Below, in pieces: positions 6,959-15,468 of a stretch of 16,897 nucleotides of DNA (position 1 is the first letter of the stretch; every line of letters begins with the position of its first letter). The position numbers were made by a program, and so were the translations under genes. The stretch spans positions 1 through 16,897 of the forward strand of contig CAMLOU010000097.1 of the NCBI GenBank assembly GCA_946481735.1. The letters are read 5' to 3'. The notes below the pieces were generated by a model. It was not told where the DNA came from. It saw nothing but the letters and a program-made list of their open reading frames with translations, and did no database searches. This DNA comes from an uncultured Cellvibrio sp. Its GTDB lineage: Bacteria > Pseudomonadota > Gammaproteobacteria > Pseudomonadales > Cellvibrionaceae.

Positions 6959-7996
6959 TCAATAAGACTCTGCATCGCGTTCATCCGCACCCTGCTTCTC
7001 ATTACTCCCCCGCATCGCCTTGGCCCGCTTCTCCATCACCAGATACGCCACGCACGCGATACTCAACGGCAACAAAAAATACAAGGCGCGATAACCCAAT
7101 AGCGCGGCGAGGATTTCGCTTTTATTGAATTCGTGTTGCAGCATGGTGAGAAAAATGGTTTCCAGTACGCCGAGGCCGGCGGGGATGTGGGTGACGATGC
7201 CGGCGATACTGCAAATCAGCAGTATGCCGAGGACAGTGGGATAAAACGCTTCGTCAGGCAGGAGGATAGACACCAGCAAGGCCATTAGCATCCAGTTAGC
7301 CGCACCCATCGCGGCTTGCAGTAGCGCGAATTTCCATCCTGGCAGGGTGATTTCGTGGTCGCGGATTTTCCAGGTGCGGCGTTTGGCAAAGCGGCAGGCG
7401 AGCAGATACAGGGCGGCGACCAGCAGTAAGCCGAAGCCGATTAATTGTAAAGCGGTGGCGCCGACTTTCCATTCATCGGGCAGGTTGAGCAAGCGTGCAG
7501 AAAAAATAATGCCCGCAAGAATAATGTAGCCGAGCCAGTTGGTGACAACGTTGATGGTAAAAATCTTAGTGATGGTGCCGACTTCCAGTCCCAGGCGGGA
7601 ATAGAGTCGATAACGAACGGCCAGGCTCCCGACCCAGGCGCTGAGGTTTAAATTAAAGGCATAACAGACAAACGCGAGCGGCAATATTTGTCGTGCCGGT
7701 AGCTTGTGCTGCGTGTAATGACGGGCGAGTAAATCGAAGCTGCTGAATAATCCATAACTGATTAGCGCGATGGCGGCGCCGAGTAACAATGTTGATATTT
7801 TATAGCCGGTGATTGCGTCTTTGACTTCCTGCCATTCCAGGTTTTTGATCAGGTTAAACAACAGGCCGAACACAACGACGAACAACAACAACGTTAGTCC
7901 GCGTTTGGTCCAGGTCCACCAGGGCTTTTCCTGTTTTTGTGAATCGCCGTCCGTTTGCGTGCCGTCTTTTGCGGTGGCCGAACCTGATGTGCTCAT
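6959..7996 (-). CDS. ybhN: YbhN-like inner-membrane protein, copy 1 (LPG synthase transmembrane family, UPF0104)
   Basis: This 345-aa polytopic membrane protein has about eight hydrophobic segments and a hydrophilic ~25-residue N-terminus. The core has the family pattern LPLAFVCYAFNLNLSAWVG followed by RYRLYSRLGL, and later IPAGLGVLETIFL near the C-terminal membrane region. It corresponds to the transmembrane flippase-like part of lysylphosphatidylglycerol synthase (MprF) without the aminoacyl-transferase domain; E. coli YbhN sits next to clsB and ybhP in the same way. A role in moving or supplying phospholipids for cardiolipin synthesis is inferred. The start at 7996 overlaps the stop of the upstream clsB-like gene by ATGA and has AGGA about 9 nt before it. 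The in-frame ATG at 8017 lacks such support. It is the last gene of the operon and is a close paralogue of 9267-10340. Confidence 0.88.
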   Translation of the reverse strand: MSTSGSATAKDGTQTDGDSQKQEKPWWTWTKRGLTLLLFVVVFGLLFNLIKNLEWQEVKDAITGYKISTLLLGAAIALISYGLFSSFDLLARHYTQHKLPARQILPLAFVCYAFNLNLSAWVGSLAVRYRLYSRLGLEVGTITKIFTINVVTNWLGYIILAGIIFSARLLNLPDEWKVGATALQLIGFGLLLVAALYLLACRFAKRRTWKIRDHEITLPGWKFALLQAAMGAANWMLMALLVSILLPDEAFYPTVLGILLICSIAGIVTHIPAGLGVLETIFLTMLQHEFNKSEILAALLGYRALYFLLPLSIACVAYLVMEKRAKAMRGSNEKQGADERDAESY

Positions 7997-9243
7997 ACGG
8001 TTTTTTCCTGTTCGCAAATCGTGGGCTTATTGTCGCTATCATCTTGCAGTTCTTCCGGCTTTACCGGCTTTAGTACCGGGATATGCGCTGGCAGCCAACC
8101 GGCAATGGCGGGAAAATAACGCGCAAAGTGGAAGCAGATAAACACAAACGGTAAGCGCCACCAGTAGCCGCGCATGATGCGCTCGAGGCTGATGGGTTTG
8201 CAGGTTTTGGCAGCCAGGTCTTTCAGGTGGGTATACAGTTGCTGGTTAAAGGCTTTGTCTTTGATAAACACATTAGCTTCCAGGTTCATCGCCAGGCTCA
8301 ACGGGTCAAGGTTGCTGGAACCGATGGTGACCCATTCGTCATCCACCAGCGCAACCTTGCCGTGGAAAGGCCGCTCGCCGTATTCGAGAATGGTGACGCC
8401 TTCTTTCAATAAATAATTGTAGAGCGCGCGACTGCAGGCGCTGACCCAGGGCATATCCGGTTGCCCCTGCATGATCAACAAAACTTCCAGCCCCTGACGC
8501 GATGCGTTGCGCAAGGCACGCAATAAACGGTAGCCGGGAAAGAAATACGCATTGGCAATCACGATACGTTTTTTGGCGGAGCGGATTGCTTGCAGGTACA
8601 AGCGTTCAATATCCGCTTTGTGTTTGTTGTTGTCGCGTACGGCAATCAGCATCTGGCTGTTGCCTGCGGGAGGACTGTCGGCCGGCTTGGTACGCGGAAT
8701 ATCAATGGGGCCATTCTGTTCCGGCGTTGCCTCGCGCAATAAGCTCAGGCTGGCGGCATGAATGTCCGCCACAATCGGACCCTTCACTTCTACAGCGTAA
8801 TCCTGTTTGGCCATATCGCCGAAGTCGGCGATATGTTCTTCAGAAAAATTAATGCCACCGACGTAAGCAATCTTTCCATCAACCACGACAATTTTACGGT
8901 GCAGGCGACGAAATAAATTAGTGCGCATACCGAACATGCGAGGGCTCGGATCGAAGACTCGCAGCGTAACGCCGGCATCGACCATCTCGGTTAAAAAGGG
9001 TGTGCTTAAATCAAAGGTGCCGTAACCATCCACCATCACTTCCACGCGCGCGCCGGCCCTGGCAGCGGCAATCAAGGCTTGTTGTAACTGTCGGCCGATT
9101 TTATCTTCAGCAATGATAAAGGTTTCCAGCAGAACTTCTTCCCGCGCGTTGCGGATGCAGTCAAATACGCGCGGATAAAAGCCTTCGCCATTCATCAGCA
9201 ACTCAACGCTGTTACCGTCGCGCCAGGTGTAATTTTGCCTCAT
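7993..9243 (-). CDS. clsB: ClsB-like cardiolipin synthase / phospholipase D family, copy 1
   Basis: This 416-aa protein has two HKD motifs: HRKIVVVD (His115, Lys117, Asp122) and HGKVALVD (His294, Lys296, Asp301). GGIN and GSSNLD follow them as in cardiolipin synthases. It has no N-terminal membrane helices, which fits the ClsB type (~410 aa). ClsB joins phosphatidylglycerol with phosphatidylethanolamine or a second PG to make cardiolipin at the inner membrane. A C-terminal hydrophobic stretch, YWWRLPFVFICFHF, is conserved in both copies and may associate with the membrane. The ATG at 9243 is chosen over the TTG at 9270 because GAGAGG lies 5 nt upstream and because the copy-2 protein begins at the equivalent residue. 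The ybhN gene follows with a 4-nt overlap. Confidence 0.92.
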   Translation of the reverse strand: MRQNYTWRDGNSVELLMNGEGFYPRVFDCIRNAREEVLLETFIIAEDKIGRQLQQALIAAARAGARVEVMVDGYGTFDLSTPFLTEMVDAGVTLRVFDPSPRMFGMRTNLFRRLHRKIVVVDGKIAYVGGINFSEEHIADFGDMAKQDYAVEVKGPIVADIHAASLSLLREATPEQNGPIDIPRTKPADSPPAGNSQMLIAVRDNNKHKADIERLYLQAIRSAKKRIVIANAYFFPGYRLLRALRNASRQGLEVLLIMQGQPDMPWVSACSRALYNYLLKEGVTILEYGERPFHGKVALVDDEWVTIGSSNLDPLSLAMNLEANVFIKDKAFNQQLYTHLKDLAAKTCKPISLERIMRGYWWRLPFVFICFHFARYFPAIAGWLPAHIPVLKPVKPEELQDDSDNKPTICEQEKTV

Positions 9244-9256
9244 AGAAACCTCTCGA
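9244..9256 (-). promoter_or_regulatory. Ribosome binding site that decides the start of clsB copy 1
   Basis: On the minus strand GAGAGG sits 5 nt before the ATG at 9243. It supports this start over the longer TTG start at 9270, which overlaps the preceding stop codon. Confidence 0.55.
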
Positions 9257-9266
9257 TAACTCCGCT

Positions 9267-10340
9267 TCAATGTTTCTCATGCAGTGGATTCAGATGGTGA
9301 TCGGTTGCTTTTCGAATCACGATAACACCGGGTATATCCTGTGCCGGGTCGCTACGTCCGGCGCGCCGTTGCCAGTGCCACACCCTGCCTTCCAGCACCA
9401 CGTAAACAACACAGGCAATCATCAGCGGCAACAGAAAATAAATAACGCGATAAGCGATCAGCGCCGCAACAATACTTGCAGTGGGTAACTGGTGATGCAG
9501 GATGCCGATAAAAACTGCTTCCAGCACACCGAGCCCCGCCGGAATTTGCGCAATCATGCCGGCAATGCCGCTGATCAATAAAATGCCTAACACCGCTGAA
9601 TAAGACACGGCATCGGGCAATAAAATAAAAATCAGCCAGGCCATCAACAACCAGTTGAGCGTGGACAAACCTGCCTGCGCCAATGCCAACCGAATGCCGG
9701 GTAAGGTGATTTCGTGGGTCGACCAATACCACGAGCGGCGTGAGGAAAATTGGCACAGCAATAAATAACCGGCAGCGAGCATCAACATTAACGCACCGAC
9801 AATCTGCAACACGCCGGTGGTCACGCCCCAGCTCGCGGGCAACTTCACCCAGCCGGCGGAGAAGATAAATCCTGCCACGATGATGTAGCCGAGACTGTTG
9901 GTAAACACACTCAAGCTCAACACGCGCGTGATGGTGGCCACGCGCAACCCCAGGCGGGAATACAATCGGTAACGCATGGCAACGCCACCGATCCAGGAAC
10001 TCAGATTCAAATTAAACGCGTAACACACAAACGCTACCGGCAATATCTGCCGCACGGGTAAGGGATGACCGGTATAGGCACGACCCAATATATCGTAACT
10101 GCTGAAGGCGATATAACTGACCAGCGCGACGGCCAATGCCATGGCCAGCGTTTCGCGTTCGTAGGCGTGTAAGGCTTGCTTGACTTCGAGCCAGTTCAGG
10201 TTGTCCACCAGCATGAACAGCAATGCCGCCATGGCCACAAAAAAGCAGAAGGTCAATAGGTGTTTTGCCAGCTTCCAATGCCGGTGCTGTTCGTCGCGCT
10301 GCGCCAGCGCAAAAAAATCGTCAGGCTCTTTCCTGGTCAT
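9267..10340 (-). CDS. ybhN: YbhN-like inner-membrane protein, copy 2 (UPF0104)
   Basis: This 357-aa polytopic membrane protein is paralogous to 6959-7996. The central block is nearly the same in both: VRQILPVAFVCYAFNLNLSS, then RYRLYSRLGL, HEITLPG and AQIPAGLGVLEAVF. The termini differ, with a hydrophilic N-terminus here and an Arg/His-rich C-terminal tail ending in LNPLHEKH. The ATG at 10340 overlaps the end of the upstream clsB-like gene by 20 nt and has GGAAG about 10 nt before it. Function as for copy 1: phospholipid handling beside cardiolipin synthesis, inferred from the family and from E. coli ybhPON. Two divergent copies may differ in lipid substrate or in which ClsB partner they serve. 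Confidence 0.88.
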   Translation of the reverse strand: MTRKEPDDFFALAQRDEQHRHWKLAKHLLTFCFFVAMAALLFMLVDNLNWLEVKQALHAYERETLAMALAVALVSYIAFSSYDILGRAYTGHPLPVRQILPVAFVCYAFNLNLSSWIGGVAMRYRLYSRLGLRVATITRVLSLSVFTNSLGYIIVAGFIFSAGWVKLPASWGVTTGVLQIVGALMLMLAAGYLLLCQFSSRRSWYWSTHEITLPGIRLALAQAGLSTLNWLLMAWLIFILLPDAVSYSAVLGILLISGIAGMIAQIPAGLGVLEAVFIGILHHQLPTASIVAALIAYRVIYFLLPLMIACVVYVVLEGRVWHWQRRAGRSDPAQDIPGVIVIRKATDHHLNPLHEKH

Positions 10341-11550
10341 AATGGTTTTTCTTCCATAGGTGTTTCTGTGAACTTACCAATTCAAGTTTCGGCGCATGAG
10401 CAGGGAGCCAGCCAACAATGGCGGGGAAATGACGCAGAAAATGGAACGATAAAAAAATCAGCGGCATACGCCACCAATAGCGACGTTTTACCACCTGCAT
10501 ACTGACGGGTTCGCCATGCTCATGGATTAATGTGTGCAGATGATTAAACAAGCGTTGATTAAAGGCTTCATCATCAACCACCACATTAGCTTCCAGATTC
10601 AGTGACAGGCTTAACGGATCAAGGTTACTGGAGCCCAGGGTGGCCCAATGGCGATCAGCCAGGGCCAGCTTTCCGTGAAACGGGCGTTCTTTGTATTCAT
10701 AAATTTTTACGCCTTCACGCATCAAATATCCATAGAGTAATTGCGCGCATAAACGCACCCAGGGCATGTCCGGCTCGCCTTGCAAGATCAGTGTGACATC
10801 CACGCCGCGCCGCGCCGCATTGCGCAAAGCGCGCAACAAGCCATAGCTGGGGAAAAAATAGGCGTGAGCCAGCACCAGGCGTTCTTTGGCGGAATGGATT
10901 GCATTCAAATAATATTTTTCGATATCCCGTTTGTGCACGCCATTGTCGCGCACTGTCAACAGCACGCGCGCGCCATCGGTCGAGTTGCCCGGGGCTTTGG
11001 CGATCTTTGTGCGACGCCAGAACGGCCGGGCTTTTGTTTCGCCATGGCGCAAGAGATCCAGGCACGCCTGATGGATATCCTGTACCACCGGTCCGCGCAA
11101 ACACACGGAATAATCCTGCTTGGCTTCTTCACCAAAGCTGCTGAGCTGGTCGGCGCAATAATTGATGCCGCCGATAAACGCCACCTCGTTATCCACCACC
11201 ACCAGCTTGCGGTGCAACCGACGAAATACATTCAGGCGAAGGGTAAAAAAATGGCGGGTGGGTTCGAACAAATGGACATGCACACCGGCATCGGCCATCG
11301 CCTGGAAAAAGGCAGCACTGACTTCGTTGCCACCGTAGGCATCAACGGTGATTTCTACATGCACACCGCGCCGCGCAACATACATCAGTGTTTGCTGTAA
11401 CGCTTTGCCCACTTCATCCTCGCGGATGATGAAGGTTTCAATCAACACTTCGCGCTTCGCCTTGCGGATGCTGTCAAATACGCGCGGAAAAAACGCTTCA
11501 CCGTTGATCAGTAATTCGATCTCGTTGCCCGCGCGCCAGACGTCTTTCAT
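10321..11550 (-). CDS. clsB: ClsB-like cardiolipin synthase / phospholipase D family, copy 2
   Basis: This 409-aa protein has two complete HKD motifs: HRKLVVVD (His113, Lys115, Asp120) and HGKLALAD (His292, Lys294, Asp299). Each is followed by the expected GGIN or GSSNLD. It aligns with copy 1 from the first residues (WRAGNEIELLINGE against WRDGNSVELLMNGE) to the C-terminal YWWRMPLIF and GWLPAHAP blocks. The middle linker between the two catalytic halves (about 165-195) and the extreme C-terminus are the most divergent parts. The start is supported by an ATGA overlap with the ybhP stop and by GAGG about 7 nt upstream. It should make cardiolipin or a related phosphatidyl-transfer product at the inner membrane. 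Confidence 0.92.
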   Translation of the reverse strand: MKDVWRAGNEIELLINGEAFFPRVFDSIRKAKREVLIETFIIREDEVGKALQQTLMYVARRGVHVEITVDAYGGNEVSAAFFQAMADAGVHVHLFEPTRHFFTLRLNVFRRLHRKLVVVDNEVAFIGGINYCADQLSSFGEEAKQDYSVCLRGPVVQDIHQACLDLLRHGETKARPFWRRTKIAKAPGNSTDGARVLLTVRDNGVHKRDIEKYYLNAIHSAKERLVLAHAYFFPSYGLLRALRNAARRGVDVTLILQGEPDMPWVRLCAQLLYGYLMREGVKIYEYKERPFHGKLALADRHWATLGSSNLDPLSLSLNLEANVVVDDEAFNQRLFNHLHTLIHEHGEPVSMQVVKRRYWWRMPLIFLSFHFLRHFPAIVGWLPAHAPKLELVSSQKHLWKKNHYDQERA

Positions 11551-12308
11551 AAGTGAACCTCAACCGCCAGCGGGGCGTGGTCAGACAGGTGCGACCAGGG
11601 GCGGATGCGCAACACTTCCGGGTTGCGCGCGGTGGCGTTGCGCAGGTAAATGCGGTCCAGTCGAAACCAGGGCCAGCGCGCCGGAAAGCTGCGGGCCGGT
11701 TTACCGAATTGTTGGACAAAGACTTCCTGCATGCCGCAGTGCTCCAGTATGGCATCGGCGCGTTGGCGCCAGTCGTTAAAGTCTCCCGCGACGATAACCG
11801 GCTCTCCCGGAGGCAGGCTATCGACCAATTTGCACAGCAACCGCAACTGCTGCTGGCGATGATTTTCACGTAAGCCAAGATGCACGCAAATGGCGTGAAC
11901 TTCCGTCTGGCCGGGCACATAAATCACCGAATGCAGCAGCCCCCGCTGTTCGATCGTACCGATCGACACATCCAGATTGTGATAACGAACAATCGGAAAC
12001 TTGGACAAGAGCGCGTTGCCATGATCACCGTGGGGATACACCGCATTGCGCCCGTAAGAGAATTCCGGCCACATGCTGTCCGCCAGGAATTCGTACTGGG
12101 GCACCTCTGGCCAATTATCGAACCGGGAGGCGTGGCGCTTATGTTCACCCAGAACTTCCTGCAAAAACACGATATCGCTCGCTTGGGTGCGCACGGCATC
12201 GCGCAATTCCGGCAACATAAAACGGCGGTTCAGTGCTGTAAATCCCTTGTGTAAGTTCAAGGTCAGAATCCGCAGGCAGTTGGTCGGCGTCTCTGAAGTT
12301 GAGGTCAT
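11547..12308 (-). CDS. ybhP: YbhP-like endonuclease/exonuclease/phosphatase family protein
   Basis: This 253-aa protein is of the EEP (DNase I-like) superfamily. The metal and catalytic motifs are in order: Asn18 in LTLNLHKG, Glu51 in VFLQEV, His143 in CVHLGL, GDFND at 175-179, LDRI at 217-220 and the terminal SDHAP (242-246). There is no signal peptide. EEP proteins hydrolyse phosphodiester or phosphomonoester bonds in nucleic acids, phospholipids or inositol phosphates. Next to clsB and ybhN, a phospholipid-directed phosphodiesterase is plausible, but a nuclease cannot be excluded. It overlaps both neighbours by ATGA, so it is an internal gene of the operon. AGGAG lies about 7 nt before the start. 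Confidence 0.9.
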   Translation of the reverse strand: MTSTSETPTNCLRILTLNLHKGFTALNRRFMLPELRDAVRTQASDIVFLQEVLGEHKRHASRFDNWPEVPQYEFLADSMWPEFSYGRNAVYPHGDHGNALLSKFPIVRYHNLDVSIGTIEQRGLLHSVIYVPGQTEVHAICVHLGLRENHRQQQLRLLCKLVDSLPPGEPVIVAGDFNDWRQRADAILEHCGMQEVFVQQFGKPARSFPARWPWFRLDRIYLRNATARNPEVLRIRPWSHLSDHAPLAVEVHL

Positions 12309-13222
12309 GCAGCAGCTCCTATCATCTTGCCCGGTTCGGCCTCCAGGGTATCAGCCAGCCCCAGGCGTTCCAGCATGTAACGCGCATCGTACGGCGCAAA
12401 GAGTTTATCGGTGTTATCGAAATAACAATACACATCCCGGCCGTCGTGCGCCTTATCTTTTTCCTGAGTCACCAGCCGGGCATCGCCGGGTTGGCGGCCC
12501 TGGCTCCATAACCGGATACGTTTATACCAGCGCTCCAATGCCTCTTTGCTATAACCGCTGTTGTACAACTCCACATCACCGTGGAGGCGCATGTAGACAA
12601 AGTCACTGGTCAGGTCTTCCAGTTGTGGCCAGCGTCCTGCCGTATCGGCCACGACCAGTGCGACGCGATGCTTGCGCAACAGCTGAATAAACGCCTCGTC
12701 GACAAAACTGTCATTGCGAATCTCTACCGCGTGGCGCAGCCGTAAATTGTGCGGGATATCCAGATACCCTTCGCGCTGCACCTCCGGGTCACTGTGGCGC
12801 GCATGGGTTTTTGCGGCATCGCTGGTCATCGGTAACTGGGCAAGAAATTCGGCAAACAAACTCTCATCAAAACGAAAACTGGGCGGGAACTGCCACAGGA
12901 ACGGCCCCAGCTTTTCTTTCAAATGAAACATGCCGGACGCAAAGAAATTTGCCAGCGGTTGTTCAATATCGCGCAGGCGTTTGGTGTGGGTAATATAACG
13001 CGACGCCTTCACGCTGAAGATAAAATTATCCGGCGTGTCGGCATACCATTTTGCGTAACTGGTGGGGCGTTGCAGTCCGTAAAACGAACCGTTAATTTCA
13101 ATAGAATTGACGGCGCGGGACGCGAAGTACAACTCGTCTTTCTGGCGCAGCCCCTTGGGGTAAAAATTATTCCGCCAGGGGACGTAGCGCCAACCGGAAA
13201 TACCTATACGTATGTCACTCAT
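12305..13222 (-). CDS. DUF72 (YecE-like) family protein
   Basis: This 305-aa DUF72 protein has a predicted TIM-barrel fold. The opening IRIGISGWRYVPWRNNFYP, the NSIEINGSFYGLQ motif, FSVKASRYITHTKRL and the C-terminal YCYFDNTD block are typical. The biochemical function of the family is not established; resemblance to sugar-isomerase-like barrels has been noted. The start at 13222 has a strong GAGGGAG about 5 nt upstream. It follows the alcohol dehydrogenase by 33 nt and overlaps ybhP by 4 nt, so it is cotranscribed with stress and lipid genes. Length is slightly above the usual 240-300 aa. Confidence 0.9.
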   Translation of the reverse strand: MSDIRIGISGWRYVPWRNNFYPKGLRQKDELYFASRAVNSIEINGSFYGLQRPTSYAKWYADTPDNFIFSVKASRYITHTKRLRDIEQPLANFFASGMFHLKEKLGPFLWQFPPSFRFDESLFAEFLAQLPMTSDAAKTHARHSDPEVQREGYLDIPHNLRLRHAVEIRNDSFVDEAFIQLLRKHRVALVVADTAGRWPQLEDLTSDFVYMRLHGDVELYNSGYSKEALERWYKRIRLWSQGRQPGDARLVTQEKDKAHDGRDVYCYFDNTDKLFAPYDARYMLERLGLADTLEAEPGKMIGAAA

Positions 13223-13255
13223 AAGCTCCCTCTGTTTTACTAAGAAATTAGATCC

Positions 13256-14557
13256 TTAATGATGACGCGCCGGTGCCGTCATGGAAGGTGGATCGCTGGC
13301 CGGAAAAGAATCCTCCAGCGCATCATCGAGCATACCTTCGTCATCGTCCGTGTGAGTCTGTTGCGGTTGCAGTTCCACCTTTACCCACCCGCTGCGCCGT
13401 TGATCAAACGCCTTGAAGGCGTCGATAGCATTACCTATGGGTTTGGTTTGCGTCAGAATCCTGGCTGGATCAACACGACCGCTCACCGTCAGCTCGATCA
13501 GTTTAGGGATGTATTTTCGGTGAGGGCAATTGCCCATGTTGATGGTGAGATTTTTATTCATCGCCATCCCGATAGGAAACTGATTGGATTGCGGGGAATA
13601 CACACCAATAATCGCTAGCGTACCCGCTTTGGCCAATCCTTTGATAGCCCACTCCAGCACCTGGCTGGGACCATCACCCGGCTGCCAGTTTTCACCATCC
13701 GGATGCGCATCCGGCGCGATTTGTTCAACCTGTTGGGCGAAGCGTTGTTCATCTTCTTTATTGATGTGGTAGTGACGATGCTCAGCGTCGACACCAACCG
13801 CATCGATAGCGCGATCCACACCAATACCTTTGGTCAAACGGTGCAGCGCTTCAACCGGATCTTCCTCTTCAAAGTTGATCACTTCCGCACCTTGCTGGCG
13901 CGCCATGCGCAAACGATCAGCGTGTTTATCAATAGCAAACACCCGCGCTGCGCCTAATAAAAACGCGCTGGCAATCGCGAACTGGCCCACCGGCCCGCAA
14001 CCGAATACCGCGACCGTATCGCCGTTGGTTATTTCCGCCAGATCAGCACCGAAGTAACCGGTCGGAAAAATATCCGACAATAAAATCGCCTGGTCATCGC
14101 TGACCTGGGGTGGGAGTTTAATCAACCCGACATTGGCAAAAGGAATACGGGCTTTTTCCGCCTGCAATCCATGGAAGCTGCCAGTGTTCGCTGGCCCGCC
14201 GTAAAATGCCGTACCGGCTTGTTTACCGTTGGGATTGGCATCGTCGCACTGCGAATAATAACCGGCGCGGCAGTAGGAACAATTGCCACAAGCGATGGTG
14301 GACGGAATCACCACCCGATCACCGATCTGTAAATTGCGCACGTCGTCACCGAGTGCCTCCACAATACCCACGCCTTCGTGGCCGAGGATTGTGCCGGCCT
14401 CCATGCCGCCCACCGTACCGCGAATAAAATGCAGATCCGTGCCGCAAATAGCAGAGGCAGTTAATCGCACAATGGCATCTGTAGGTTCTTGCAGTTGCGG
14501 CTCGGGAACATCATCCAGGCGAATATCGCCCACCGCGTGAAATACAACAGCTTTCAT
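13256..14557 (-). CDS. Zinc-dependent alcohol/formaldehyde dehydrogenase-like protein with SFPASDPP tail
   Basis: This 433-aa medium-chain dehydrogenase has catalytic-zinc ligands Cys38 (AICGTD) and His60-Glu61 (GHEGVG), structural-zinc cysteines 90, 93, 96 and 104, and the Rossmann motif GCGPVG at 186-191. An insertion around 255-310 and the overall length fit the glutathione-independent formaldehyde-dehydrogenase-like branch, which oxidises alcohols or aldehydes with NAD(P). The C-terminal ~35 residues are acidic and polar and contain DDALEDSFPASDPPS (411-425). This short motif recurs, to my knowledge, in small stress-linked proteobacterial proteins and as a tail on unrelated proteins. The ATG at 14557 is chosen because GGAGG lies 5 nt upstream and MKAVVFH is the usual family start; the ATG at 14572 would add MMEAT. 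It follows the CBS gene by 42 nt. Confidence 0.92.
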   Translation of the reverse strand: MKAVVFHAVGDIRLDDVPEPQLQEPTDAIVRLTASAICGTDLHFIRGTVGGMEAGTILGHEGVGIVEALGDDVRNLQIGDRVVIPSTIACGNCSYCRAGYYSQCDDANPNGKQAGTAFYGGPANTGSFHGLQAEKARIPFANVGLIKLPPQVSDDQAILLSDIFPTGYFGADLAEITNGDTVAVFGCGPVGQFAIASAFLLGAARVFAIDKHADRLRMARQQGAEVINFEEEDPVEALHRLTKGIGVDRAIDAVGVDAEHRHYHINKEDEQRFAQQVEQIAPDAHPDGENWQPGDGPSQVLEWAIKGLAKAGTLAIIGVYSPQSNQFPIGMAMNKNLTINMGNCPHRKYIPKLIELTVSGRVDPARILTQTKPIGNAIDAFKAFDQRRSGWVKVELQPQQTHTDDDEGMLDDALEDSFPASDPPSMTAPARHH

Positions 14558-14567
14558 AGTGGCCTCC
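14558..14567 (-). promoter_or_regulatory. Shine-Dalgarno GGAGG that decides the dehydrogenase start
   Basis: GGAGG on the minus strand sits 5 nt before the ATG at 14557, which favours this start over the ATG at 14572. Confidence 0.6.
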
Positions 14568-14599
14568 ATCATTCATGACCGCATAAGTTAGGAGCACCA

Positions 14600-15013
14600 T
14601 TAATGCGCGCGCGCAACACCCTGCAACACCGTATCGCTGGTTTGCTGATTGTGACAGCTCGCGATATTACCCAGCGAAACCACACCTACCAGACGTTTCT
14701 CGCGGTTGAGCACCGGCATCCGGCGCATTTCATTTTCAGCCATGTTTTGCGCCACATCCTGAACACTTTCATCGTCGAAACAATAACGGATGGTATTGCT
14801 CATCACCTCGCGTATCGGCGTGTCACAATCCAACCCCTTGGCAACGGCACGGATAGCAATATCGCGATCCGTCACCATCCCGACCAAACGATCCCCTTCA
14901 TTAATTAATAGCGCACCGCTATCGATATCGGCCATCAGCGAAGCCGCTTCGCGAATGCTTTGATCAGGTGACAGGGTTTTTACGTCGGTGGTCATAACGT
15001 CTTTAATTTGCAT
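14600..15013 (-). CDS. Two-CBS-domain protein
   Basis: This 137-aa protein is made of a CBS-domain pair. The first spans about residues 6-60 (VMTTDVKTLSPDQSIREAA, then LVGMVTDRDIAIRAV). The second spans about 68-124 (VMSNTIRYCFDDESVQDVA, then LVGVVSLGNIA). CBS pairs bind adenosine nucleotides and usually act as energy or ionic-strength sensors. Stand-alone pairs of this size are common in bacteria and often lie near stress genes. No effector domain is fused. AAGGAG lies 7 nt before the ATG at 15013. It is the first gene of the minus-strand operon, so the operon promoter should lie in 15014-15200. Confidence 0.92.
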   Translation of the reverse strand: MQIKDVMTTDVKTLSPDQSIREAASLMADIDSGALLINEGDRLVGMVTDRDIAIRAVAKGLDCDTPIREVMSNTIRYCFDDESVQDVAQNMAENEMRRMPVLNREKRLVGVVSLGNIASCHNQQTSDTVLQGVARAH

Positions 15014-15060
15014 GATGGTTCTCCTTGATGATTAATGTGAAAAACAATGGAGTATCAGCG

Positions 15061-15080
15061 CCAGAAGATTTGATTTCTGG
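15061..15080. repeat. Short inverted repeat upstream of the CBS-led operon
   Basis: CCAGAA (15061-15066) is the reverse complement of TTCTGG (15075-15080), with 8 nt between. Its position upstream of the first operon gene would suit a regulator site, but a 6-bp arm can arise by chance. Confidence 0.3.
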
Positions 15081-15417
15081 TCGGGGTAAGAGTTGCGACT
15101 GACACGCGGGGGCCAAGTTCAGTGGATTGTGGGGGCTTTGTTATTGAGTTACTTAGGTTGTGTGAGTGCCCTGGGTGAAGATCGGTTATTGGGTAGTTCT
15201 TTATGACGGGGGCTGAGAATGGTGGTGATGGTTCAAGCGTGGCTAAATCTGCCTTACTGACATATGATTATTTTCATGGTTTATCCGCCAGCGGCGAGCA
15301 TTGATCGGGATATTTCACGATAATAACAGGTGGTAGGTGTGGCGGCTGGTTTTATTTCATTGTATTTCAATGAGTTAGTGGCAGGTCTGAGTTTGGTTTC
15401 ATAGTTAAATTCCATTC

Positions 15418-15468
15418 ACGCTAATATTTATTATGAGGCCGAATGGCTTCATTAATAGGCTGTTAGCT
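15418..15468 (+). other. attC-like recombination site before the first cassette gene
   Basis: GCTAA (15420-15424) is complementary to TTAGC (15463-15467). Inside, TATTATGAGGCC (15429-15440) pairs with GGCTTCATTAATA (15445-15457) around a GAAT loop, with one bulged base and one G-U pair. The right end GTTAGCT matches GTTRRRY at 6 of 7 positions; the left end is degenerate (CGCTAAT). A plain hairpin is the alternative reading. Confidence 0.4.

Noticed and set aside
10780..11400. 206-codon + strand frame antisense to clsB copy 2
   Set aside because: It lies wholly inside a gene with both HKD motifs on the other strand; it has no domain and no ribosome binding site.
12073..12690. 205-codon + strand frame antisense to ybhP and the DUF72 gene
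   Set aside because: It crosses two well-supported minus-strand genes and the translation is low-complexity and Arg/Cys-rich.
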